DNA of 6,143 bases from an uncultured Planctomycetaceae bacterium. GTDB taxonomy: Bacteria; Planctomycetota; Planctomycetia; Pirellulales; Pirellulaceae. Where the stretch lies: contig CAIYOB010000735.1 of the NCBI GenBank assembly GCA_903927685.1, forward strand, positions 1-6,143, in the 5' to 3' direction. Both the position numbers and the translations under genes were made by a program. Positions 1 to 5,849 of this stretch are shown piece after piece. Below the pieces are notes generated by a model, which had not been told where the DNA came from, did no database searches, and was given only the letters and a program-made list of their open reading frames with translations. Position 1 is the stretch's first letter. Each line of letters begins with the position of its first letter.

Positions 1-1
1 C

Positions 2-265
2 AAGTGCGGCGAAGCCTGCAAGTGTACCTGCTGCAAGCCGAAGGCCTGCTGTGCGACCTGCCCGGCCGGGGCCTGCAAGTGCCCGGCTCCGTGCAAGTGC
101 CCGCCGGCGGACAAGGCTGCCTGCAAGTGCCCGTGCGGCGCGGAGTGCAAGTGCGGCGAAGCCTGCAAGTGCCCCAACTGCACCTGCTGCAAGCCGAAGG
201 CGTGCTGCACCTCCTGCCCGGCCGGCGCCTGCAAGTGTGAGGCTCCGTGCAAGTGCCCGCCAGCC
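2..265 (+). repeat. Internal tandem duplication in the Cys-rich gene
   Basis: Bases 2-109 and 149-265 are two copies of one unit, offset by 147 bases. They are nearly identical in DNA except for a 9-base in-frame insertion and a few substitutions. At the protein level 33 of 36 aligned residues match. The connector (110-148) is itself Cys-rich. More copies may lie upstream of the window. Confidence 0.85.
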
Positions 266-298
266 AAACCGGCCGGCTGCTGCGGCAAGGCAGCGTAA
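2..298 (+). CDS. Metallothionein-like cysteine-rich protein (5' end outside window)
   Basis: The open frame has no start codon in the window and ends at TAA 296-298, leaving 98 visible residues. Thirty-one of these are Cys (about a third). They are arranged as eight C-K-C motifs and five C-C pairs, separated by short Lys/Pro/Ala/Gly linkers. There is no His, Arg, aromatic or large aliphatic residue, so a globular hydrophobic core is unlikely. This composition is typical of metallothioneins, which bind Zn, Cd or Cu in thiolate clusters in the cytoplasm. Residues 1-36 are repeated at 50-88 (33 of 36 aligned residues identical), with a three-residue P-N-C insertion in the second copy. The other two forward frames are also open, but only as Leu/Gln/Val-rich or Arg/Ala/Pro-rich low-complexity products. 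No BmtA/SmtA-type His-containing finger is seen, so this is not recognised as that family. A structural or spore/surface Cys-rich protein is an alternative. Metal binding is inferred. Confidence 0.8.
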   Translation, partial: KCGEACKCTCCKPKACCATCPAGACKCPAPCKCPPADKAACKCPCGAECKCGEACKCPNCTCCKPKACCTSCPAGACKCEAPCKCPPAKPAGCCGKAA

Positions 299-310
299 GC
301 GGACTTGCCG
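283..310 (+). terminator. Weak hairpin over the stop codon of the Cys-rich gene
   Basis: CGGCAAG at 283-289 pairs exactly with CTTGCCG at 304-310 (7 bp) around a 14-base loop that holds the TAA stop. No T-tract follows, so this is at best a weak or Rho-assisted terminator. It lies in the 28-bp gap between two convergent genes, where a bidirectional terminator would be expected. Confidence 0.2.
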
Positions 311-326
311 TTGAGTCGATGTCTCG

Positions 327-2366
327 TCAGATATTCGTCCGGGACTGGATCGTGTGGATGTCGACGCCGAGGGCGGCAAAGTCGTCCTTGCGGCGGCGGA
401 GCAACTCGACCAGTTTCGGATGAATATCGTGCTCCTCGTTCGTCATGAGGTAGCCGTAGCCCGTTTTGGACAACAGCCAGCCGAACCACAGTTGTTCGCT
501 GGCTTGCCCAGGCGGCGGGGCGATGCTGGCGTCCGACTCCGGACTCAGCACGCCGTGCTCACCGTACCGCAGCCCGAGCCCGTTGTAGGTCACTTCGCCG
601 CCGTCATCGTACTGCCGGCTGTTCGACCAGGTGTGCATAAAGCTGGCGTGAAAGATCACGTACCGGCAGACCTGCTTCATGTTCTCCCAGCCGGCCTCGT
701 CGCAGTGGTCCGAGTGCGTCACCGGCTGGACGGCTTTCGCCTGGCCGTCGATCACGACGCGCGGGACCGACAAGTCGATCCGCTCGTTGGGCTCGAACCA
801 GTCGCCCAGCCGTTGGCCGCCGGTGGTCGGGTCGATTTCGAGGCAGCGGGTCAGGTAACCGCACAGATAGAACGGCACGCTGTGCTGAACCAGGTCGTCG
901 GAGAAACGACGGACCTCGTACCAGTGCTCGACGATCTGGGGACGGTGACGCTCGAAGAACCAGTCCACGTATTCCGTCAGCACTTCCCAGAACAGCTTTG
1001 CCGCGCGGGCGAAGTGGTGCCGATCGGACAGCGCCCGGCGCGGCTGCCAATTCTTCCAATCCAGGGTCCCGATGGTCTGCCGCACGCGTTTCTGCAGGGA
1101 CTCGGCCGTAAAGGCCGTCGCGCGGGGAATATAGCCGTCCGGCCCCAGTAACCACGTGTTGGCTTCGTGATTGATCAGGACAACCTCCTTGACGTGCGGG
1201 TGCAGCAGGAACCGAAGCGGACTGGCTCGCAGATTGCGGTAGATCGCGATCGCATACTGCTCCGTGTTCAGGTGCGTCTGGGCGAAATGGACGTCCACTT
1301 CCGCGGCCAGCGCCGCACTGACTCGCGCCACGCGTTTGGCCTGCTCCCAGCGCGGCCCGTCCGAGGGCCGGAACATCTGCGGCGGGTCCAGCGGGGCGTT
1401 TTCCTCCGTGTGCCCCCGCTGGCGGAACTGCAGGGCGATTTCCACGGGGAACGGCAAGCCGTCCCGCAACTCGAACCAAACGTCCACGTTGGGCATCGCA
1501 TGCACGTCGTCCTGGGCGTAGGAATTCCAGTGGTGGTGCAACCACAGCCGCTGGGGATTCCTCGGATCCCGGTCCAGGATGCTGGCGCTCATCCCGTTCA
1601 GGATCCGCTGGGCGAAGTACTCGTCCGAGCGGGTGAACCCGGGCCGCTCGCGTTCGAGCCGGACGGTCGGGCTCTCGGGATAGGCAGCCTGGATCTCGGC
1701 CAGGGATGGCCGCTCCGGATGCCGGCGGTTCTCGGCCAGGTGCAGGCGTTTGGTGATCTCGATCTTGGCGACCTGCTGCAGCATGTGGACGGCCCGCCCC
1801 GGCACGTAGGCTTGGGGCAGGTTGCCCTGTTCCGTGGCATAGACTCGCGGGGTCGCCGCGGCGGGGTCGTACTCCCAAAACGCGACGGACAAATCGCCGA
1901 AATCGTAGTGTTCGAGTTCGACGTCCTCCGGTCCCGGGAAGATCGCCACCAGCTGGTATTGCCGCACCGGTTGCTGATTGCGGTCGTACGTGTGCTCGAA
2001 ATCCAGGACTCGCAGTTCCAGGTCGGGGCGGTCCTTCCAGCCGGCGTCGTGCGGGCTGTAGCGGATCTCGAACCGGCCCTCGGGATCCGTCCAGCCGTCG
2101 CCCAGAAAATCGTCCGGGCCGAAATCCCGATCCCACAGTTCGACCCGCATGTGGTGCAGCGGCAGGGGCTTGCCCTGCGGCGAGGGATTGGCAAACAACA
2201 GGCGTCCCGTGACCCGGCAGGTCTGCTCGGCGGGATCCGCTGCCGACTTGGCCCGGGCCACGCGCCACTGAACAACGTCCTGGACCTTCTGATCAAACTC
2301 CGCCCTGGCGGTGTCGGACAGTTGGCGGTACAGGGCCAGCAATTCATCTGCGGTCGAGGTTGTCAT
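327..2366 (-). CDS. Lipoxygenase-family non-heme iron dioxygenase with N-terminal transthyretin-like domain
   Basis: Lipoxygenases add O2 to polyunsaturated fatty acids to give hydroperoxides. Numbered from the ATG at 2366 (679 residues), the iron ligands can be read directly: H-x4-H at His360/His365 (HFAQTH), His578 and Asn582 in H-T-W-S-N followed by R-Q-Y, and a C-terminal Ile679 whose carboxylate is the last ligand. Further family marks are L-L-H-P-H at 387-391 and Ala402 at the Coffa position, which suggests S-stereospecificity. Residues about 49-123 (VELWDRDFGPDDFLGDGWTD and flanks) resemble transthyretin-like domains; no PLAT is recognised. There is no signal peptide or TM segment, so it is probably cytoplasmic. 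An in-frame ATG at 2402 would add 12 residues, but that stretch lies in a decayed intergenic repeat, so 2366 is preferred; neither start has a good Shine-Dalgarno site. It lies 115 bp downstream of the kinase gene and may be co-transcribed. Substrate is unknown; length is typical of a lipoxygenase. Confidence 0.85.
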   Translation of the reverse strand: MTTSTADELLALYRQLSDTARAEFDQKVQDVVQWRVARAKSAADPAEQTCRVTGRLLFANPSPQGKPLPLHHMRVELWDRDFGPDDFLGDGWTDPEGRFEIRYSPHDAGWKDRPDLELRVLDFEHTYDRNQQPVRQYQLVAIFPGPEDVELEHYDFGDLSVAFWEYDPAAATPRVYATEQGNLPQAYVPGRAVHMLQQVAKIEITKRLHLAENRRHPERPSLAEIQAAYPESPTVRLERERPGFTRSDEYFAQRILNGMSASILDRDPRNPQRLWLHHHWNSYAQDDVHAMPNVDVWFELRDGLPFPVEIALQFRQRGHTEENAPLDPPQMFRPSDGPRWEQAKRVARVSAALAAEVDVHFAQTHLNTEQYAIAIYRNLRASPLRFLLHPHVKEVVLINHEANTWLLGPDGYIPRATAFTAESLQKRVRQTIGTLDWKNWQPRRALSDRHHFARAAKLFWEVLTEYVDWFFERHRPQIVEHWYEVRRFSDDLVQHSVPFYLCGYLTRCLEIDPTTGGQRLGDWFEPNERIDLSVPRVVIDGQAKAVQPVTHSDHCDEAGWENMKQVCRYVIFHASFMHTWSNSRQYDDGGEVTYNGLGLRYGEHGVLSPESDASIAPPPGQASEQLWFGWLLSKTGYGYLMTNEEHDIHPKLVELLRRRKDDFAALGVDIHTIQSRTNI

Positions 2367-2370
2367 GGTC

Positions 2371-2396
2371 CGTGGTTCCAAAGCTTCCAGCGTGCG
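2371..2396. repeat. Decayed copy of the intergenic repeat
   Basis: This stretch has CGTGG, then six bases, then AGCTTCCAGCGTGCG. The copy at 2403-2426 has CGTGG, then four bases, then AGCTTCCAGCTTGCG. The 15-base cores differ at one position. It overlaps the 12-codon extension that would follow from starting the lipoxygenase at 2402, which argues that the extension is not coding. Confidence 0.6.
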
Positions 2397-2403
2397 TCTC
2401 ATC

Positions 2404-2464
2404 GTGGCGTCAGCTTCCAGCTTGCGAAAAACCGGTGGCGTCGCAAGCTGGAAGCTTACGCCAC
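2404..2464. repeat. Near-perfect 23-bp inverted repeat (REP-like palindromic element)
   Basis: The arms 2404-2426 and 2442-2464 pair at 22 of 23 positions (the only mismatch is C2411 with T2457), with a 15-base spacer. A second, mutually exclusive hairpin uses GTGGCGT 2435-2441 with ACGCCAC 2458-2464, and AAGCT 2445-2449 with AGCTT 2453-2457. It sits between the kinase stop and the lipoxygenase start, both on the minus strand. In RNA it could end, slow or protect the transcript, so the two genes may be expressed at different levels. No T-tract follows, so a classic intrinsic terminator is unlikely. A dispersed REP-type element is the best reading; genomic copy number cannot be seen here. Confidence 0.85.
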
Positions 2465-2481
2465 TTGTTTCCCGAACGATG

Positions 2482-4152
2482 TTAAGGGAGCGTGGCTTGG
2501 GGTTCTTCCGCTGGCGGTCCCTCGGCCGGTGGCGCCGGGCGGTTCAGGTTGGCATCCCGCCACCAGACGCGGGCTTGGTCTTGCGTCCAACCACCCGCCG
2601 CTGCGCAGGCCGCCAGCGCCGCATCCAATGCTTCGACGCTCGAGAACCGTTCCGGGGGTTGCTTGGCCAGGCACCGCAGCACGATCCGTTCGAGGTCCTC
2701 CGGGACATGCGGCACCCAGTGAGTCAAGGGCCGGACCGGATCCCGAATATGAGCCAGCACCAGGTCCACCGCGCTGTGCTGGTCGAACGGCGGCCGCCCG
2801 GCCAGTAGGACGTAGGCCACGGCGCCCAGCGAGTAGATGTCGCTGCGAGCGTCGACGCGGCCTTGGGCCGAACACTGTTCCGGCGAAATGAACCGCGGGG
2901 TGCCCGCGATCATGCCGTCCTGGGTCAGCTGCGTCGCGCCGTCGTCCGCCAGGGGTTTGGCCAGGCCAAAGTCCAACAACTTGACGACATCGTAGACGCC
3001 GCCGCGGGTCGTCACGATCACGTTGCTGGGCTTGATGTCGCGGTGGATCAAGCCGGCCAGATGCGCCTCGCGCAATGCCGCGCACAATTGCCGCAACAAA
3101 TGGATCACGCGGGCGGCCGGCAGCGGGCCGAACCGGCTGACCATCTGGCCCAGGTCCAAGCCGGGCAGGTATTCCATGACATAGTAGAAGGTTCCGTCCG
3201 CGGTACGGCCGTAATCGTAGATGTCGATCGTGTTCCAATGCGTCAACTTGGCCGTCGCGCGCACCTCGCGCTCGAAGCGGGCCAACGCCTGGGGATTGCC
3301 GGCCTGCTCGGGACGAATCAACTTGATCGCACACGGCCGCTTCAGCAACTGGTGCTCGGCGAGGTAGACCTGCCCCATGCCGCCCTCGCCCAGCGGCGCC
3401 AGCAGACGGTACTGGCCAAACTGCCGCGCCTCGAACGCTTCGACCCGCAGCGAGTTCATGATGTGCGTGCCGTAGACCGAACAAATCGCCCCAATGATCA
3501 ACACCAGCAGCACGTCGCTGACCTGGTCCACCGTGACCACTTGGGCCGCCAGTTCATGAAACGGCCGAGTGAGTATGGCGACGGCCGGCGGCACGACAGT
3601 CAGCGGAATGATGATCTTCGCGGCCCGCTTCCAATCATTCGGCACGATCAGGCCGTAGAACACCAGCGTCACCAGCCAGTACAGCGCCACACTCTTGAAC
3701 GCCGCCAGCGTCAATACGGCGCTGCCTTGCTTGGCTTCGTACAGCATGAACAGGAACTGGTAGGGGATGAAGAACAGCACCGGCAGTCCGAACATCGTCA
3801 ACTCGAACAGCCGCAACTGACGCAGCGTATACTGCCGCGGGTGGGCCAGCAGGGCAATGCAAACGCCCTCGACGAACACGACCAGCGTATGAAAACCCTG
3901 CAGCGGCCGCGGGATGAAAAAGCTGCGAATCAGGAACAGGCCGAAGCCGGAGCACAACACAATCGCCGCAGCCAGCAGACGCTGCCGCAGGACGGCTTGG
4001 GCCGCCGTCTCCGGCTGAATTGTCGGCCCTTCGACGATCGCCACGCGTCCCCGCGCCGCCAACGGAATCGTGGGCGGGGTGAAGGCAGCGTCAAGCGTTT
4101 GCGTAGGATCGACGCGGCTCGGTGATAGTTCGGCGTCTGGCGACGGGGCCAT
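2482..4152 (-). CDS. Receptor-like Ser/Thr protein kinase with N-terminal six-TM domain
   Basis: The 556-residue protein has three parts. Residues 1-50 are a polar, Pro-rich cytoplasmic stretch. About six hydrophobic segments follow (near 57-79, 87-103, 115-137, 155-171, 179-196, 211-233). A complete Hanks-type kinase domain runs from about 248 to 512, with a short Pro/Ala/Glu-rich tail. Catalytic elements are intact: glycine loop GEGGMG 255-260, Lys277, probable alpha-C Glu296, HRDIKPSN 370-377, DFG 394-396, GTPRFISPE 417-425 and DIYSLG 438-443. It should phosphorylate Ser/Thr on cytoplasmic targets in response to something sensed in or at the membrane. Most PknB-like kinases put the kinase first and a single TM after it; here the order is reversed, and no PASTA, WD40 or TPR domain is present. 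The ATG at 4152 is the first start in frame, with no Shine-Dalgarno site. The lipoxygenase gene follows on the same strand; the P450 gene is divergent. Ligand and substrates are unknown. Confidence 0.95.
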   Translation of the reverse strand: MAPSPDAELSPSRVDPTQTLDAAFTPPTIPLAARGRVAIVEGPTIQPETAAQAVLRQRLLAAAIVLCSGFGLFLIRSFFIPRPLQGFHTLVVFVEGVCIALLAHPRQYTLRQLRLFELTMFGLPVLFFIPYQFLFMLYEAKQGSAVLTLAAFKSVALYWLVTLVFYGLIVPNDWKRAAKIIIPLTVVPPAVAILTRPFHELAAQVVTVDQVSDVLLVLIIGAICSVYGTHIMNSLRVEAFEARQFGQYRLLAPLGEGGMGQVYLAEHQLLKRPCAIKLIRPEQAGNPQALARFEREVRATAKLTHWNTIDIYDYGRTADGTFYYVMEYLPGLDLGQMVSRFGPLPAARVIHLLRQLCAALREAHLAGLIHRDIKPSNVIVTTRGGVYDVVKLLDFGLAKPLADDGATQLTQDGMIAGTPRFISPEQCSAQGRVDARSDIYSLGAVAYVLLAGRPPFDQHSAVDLVLAHIRDPVRPLTHWVPHVPEDLERIVLRCLAKQPPERFSSVEALDAALAACAAAGGWTQDQARVWWRDANLNRPAPPAEGPPAEEPQATLP

Positions 4153-4170
4153 ATAGGATCAGTAACCGAT

Positions 4171-4199
4171 TTGTGGTGTCCGGAGGACTCAGGTATTAT
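4171..4199 (+). promoter_or_regulatory. Possible sigma-70-type promoter for the P450 gene
   Basis: TTGTGG at 4171-4176 and TATTAT at 4194-4199 are separated by 17 bases. The -10 matches consensus at five of six positions; the -35 keeps only the TTG. Transcription would start near 4206, giving an untranslated leader of about 60 bases before the P450 ATG. Motif matching alone supports this. Confidence 0.35.
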
Positions 4200-4222
4200 G
4201 CACGTCAACTCGCTGCCTGCAA
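4195..4222 (-). promoter_or_regulatory. Possible divergent promoter for the kinase gene
   Basis: On the minus strand CATAAT (4200 down to 4195) is preceded at 16 bases by TTGCAG (4222 down to 4217). The -10 matches at five of six positions, the -35 at only three. It overlaps the proposed P450 -10, so the two promoters would compete for polymerase. The kinase ATG at 4152 would lie about 35 bases past the start. Confidence 0.25.
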
Positions 4223-4264
4223 CGGCGGTTCCCATGGCAAAATCTTCTCGACAAAGAAACCTCG

Positions 4265-5659
4265 ATGAGCAGCATGTTGACCAGCTTGTTTCGTCTGACG
4301 ATCCCACGGAGCAAGGCAACACTTGCCGAATTGCCTGGCCCGCCGCCGTGGTTTCCGCTGGGAAATGCGCTGCGGTTTCTGAGGCGGCAGCCGTGGGAAG
4401 TGTGCGCCGACCTGGGAAAGCAGTACGGCCCGCTGTTCCCAATCTGGATCTTTAACCGGCCGTTCGTCGTGCTGCATGACGGTGGTCTGGTGCGCGAGGT
4501 CCTCGATTCGCAGCGGGACGCGTTCTACAAAGCGGACCCTGTCCGGGCCTTTCTACCGCTAACGCCCGGCGGGTGTTTGTTCCTGGCCAACGGCCAAGAT
4601 TGGAAACAGCTGCGTGAACAGCATCCAGCCAACCTGGTTGATGAGGATTCGTTCTTGGCGGACCAGATTCCCCTCGTCACCCAGTTGGTCCGCCAACGGG
4701 CCGCCGCTTGGATCACCGCAACCGCTTCGCGACCGCTGGACCTGACCCGCAGCGTCCAGCGTCTGGCCTTCGACGCCTTTGCCCTGTGCCTGTGGGGGCA
4801 GCCGCTGTCGGACCACACGTACCGGGATTTCAACCTGATGGGCGACGTCGGTGCGCGCCGCGTCGCGATTCCGCCGCTGGCGGCATTGCCACCGCTCTGG
4901 CCCCCCTTTTACGCCGCGCGCAGACGCTGGGCCCAGACGTTCACCGCGTTGATCGAGCGGGCACGCACCGATGACGCCGCCGGGCGGAGCGACTTGCTGC
5001 ACAGGAGCTTGCCGAACAGCGAGCGATTGCCTGCGGATGCCTACCGGGTCGAGTTGGCCACGATGTTCTACGGCGGCGTGTATTCCGTGACCAGCGCCGT
5101 GGTCAGCACCTTGTATTGCCTGGCCGGCGATCCCGAGTTCGCCCAGCGGGTGCGCGACGAGGTGCGGGCGGCGATGAACGGTTCGACCGCCTTCGATCGG
5201 AGCGTGTTGGAGAACTGCTGCCACTTGGATGCCGCGTTGCGCGAATCGCTACGGCTGCAGCCGCCGGTGCCCGTATTTCTGAGGAATGTGAACAAGCAGC
5301 GGCCGGTAACACTGGGCGGGTACACCCTGCCGCCGGATACGCCGGTGATCATCACCACCTGGCCGCTTCACCGTTCGGCAGAGCATTGGCCCGACGCCGA
5401 AGCGTACCGTCCCCAGCGCTGGCTCAGCGGCGTGCGGGACGCCAATCCGCTGGGCAGCGACCACTTCTTTCCGTTCGGCCGCGGTCCACGCACGTGCATC
5501 GGTCAAGCGTTCGGTTGGCTGGCGATGAAACTGCTGTTGGCCACCCTGCTGTCGGAGGCGGACGTCGAGGTCACGGGCCGGTATCGCCAAGCGTTCTACT
5601 TCGGCGTCATGCTGCCCCGCGGCGTGGAGGCCCGGTTAGCACGCGGAACGACTGCGTGA
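4265..5659 (+). CDS. Cytochrome P450 with atypical I-helix
   Basis: This is a heme-thiolate enzyme of 464 residues, a normal length for the family. Landmarks in order: proline-rich hinge LPGPPPW 23-29, C-helix W113-K-Q-L-R117 (heme propionate contact), K-helix E327-S-L-R330, the meander R-P-Q-R-W 382-386, and the heme loop FGRGPRTCIG 404-413 with Cys411 as axial ligand. The I-helix is unusual. Where most P450s have A/G-G-x-D/E-T-T, this one has G270-G-V-Y-S-V-T, and there is no Asp or Glu from 264 to 288. The acid-alcohol pair that delivers protons during O2 activation is therefore absent or altered, as in P450s that rearrange or use peroxides. There is no N-terminal membrane anchor, and no ferredoxin or reductase gene is nearby. 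With a lipoxygenase gene close by, a fatty-acid hydroperoxide substrate is plausible but inferred. The ATG at 4265 lacks a clear Shine-Dalgarno site; Met4 is an alternative. Subfamily not recognised. Confidence 0.95.
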   Translation: MSSMLTSLFRLTIPRSKATLAELPGPPPWFPLGNALRFLRRQPWEVCADLGKQYGPLFPIWIFNRPFVVLHDGGLVREVLDSQRDAFYKADPVRAFLPLTPGGCLFLANGQDWKQLREQHPANLVDEDSFLADQIPLVTQLVRQRAAAWITATASRPLDLTRSVQRLAFDAFALCLWGQPLSDHTYRDFNLMGDVGARRVAIPPLAALPPLWPPFYAARRRWAQTFTALIERARTDDAAGRSDLLHRSLPNSERLPADAYRVELATMFYGGVYSVTSAVVSTLYCLAGDPEFAQRVRDEVRAAMNGSTAFDRSVLENCCHLDAALRESLRLQPPVPVFLRNVNKQRPVTLGGYTLPPDTPVIITTWPLHRSAEHWPDAEAYRPQRWLSGVRDANPLGSDHFFPFGRGPRTCIGQAFGWLAMKLLLATLLSEADVEVTGRYRQAFYFGVMLPRGVEARLARGTTA

Positions 5660-5681
5660 AGAACGATCACCTTGGCGTTCT
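5660..5681 (+). terminator. Small hairpin directly after the P450 stop
   Basis: AGAACG at 5660-5665 pairs perfectly with CGTTCT at 5676-5681 around a 10-base loop, starting at the base after the TGA. The stem is short and no T-run follows, so termination activity is doubtful. Confidence 0.2.
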
Positions 5682-5792
5682 GGATGTCACTGCCTGGTGT
5701 CCGCCGGAGCTTCAGGACAGGGGGGCGGCGGGCAGTTCGGATCTTGGCCATCTCCTGGCCGTCTCTGGCTGTCGGCCGTTCTGTGCATCGGT

Positions 5793-5798
5793 TACAAT
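5793..5798 (+). promoter_or_regulatory. Possible -10 element upstream of the antitoxin-like gene
   Basis: TACAAT matches the -10 consensus at five of six positions and lies 51 bases before the ATG at 5850. No convincing -35 is found at 16-18 bases upstream. It supports separate transcription of the small gene rather than read-through from the P450. The rest of the 190-bp gap shows no supported gene. Confidence 0.3.
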
Positions 5799-5838
5799 CG
5801 AGCAAGTCGTAGCCACCCATTTCCTGTTTCGAGCGGCC

Positions 5839-5842
5839 GGAG
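5839..5842 (+). promoter_or_regulatory. Ribosome binding site that fixes the start at 5850
   Basis: GGAG is placed seven bases before the ATG at 5850. It is the clearest Shine-Dalgarno site in the window and decides for this start over an in-frame upstream ATG at 5697. Confidence 0.6.
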
Positions 5843-5849
5843 TGCATTC

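Noticed and set aside
4..314. Two forward ORFs (4-240 and 51-314) over the Cys-rich gene
   Set aside because: They are out-of-frame translations of the repetitive GC-rich Cys codons and give only Leu/Gln/Val-rich or Arg/Ala/Pro-rich low-complexity protein. The third frame gives a coherent Cys-rich repeat protein.
1998..2220. PLAT domain at the lipoxygenase N-terminus
   Set aside because: The V-E-L-W-D-x-D and D-G-x-T-D pattern fits transthyretin-like domains better than PLAT, although structure prediction should decide.
604..2268. 554-residue reverse ORF within the lipoxygenase
   Set aside because: It is on the same strand in another frame, with Arg/Gly/Pro/Ala-rich composition and no motif, whereas the chosen frame has all lipoxygenase ligands.
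1167..2891. 574-residue forward ORF
   Set aside because: It is antisense to the lipoxygenase and runs across the repeat into the kinase. It shows no recognisable domain; such long antisense ORFs are common in GC-rich genes.
2863..4125. 420-residue forward ORF opposite the kinase
   Set aside because: It is rich in Arg, Gln and His and has no domain; it mirrors the codons of an unmistakable kinase on the other strand.
4265..5659. Assigning the P450 to CYP74 (allene oxide synthase/hydroperoxide lyase)
   Set aside because: It has the ordinary heme loop without the CYP74 insertion. Aligned on the I-helix Gly-Gly, the position of the CYP74 catalytic Asn is Met267. Only a functional analogy is suggested.
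5596..5847. 83-residue reverse ORF in the gap after the P450
   Set aside because: Its C-terminal part is antisense to the P450 end, no ribosome site precedes it, and no domain is recognisable. Its middle (Q-E-M-A-K-I-R-T-A-R-R) reads somewhat protein-like, so a homology search would be worth doing.
5697..5849. N-terminal extension of the antitoxin-like gene from the ATG at 5697
   Set aside because: The extension is Gly/Ser-rich and unlike the rest, it overlaps the likely -10 element, and the GGAG site points to 5850.
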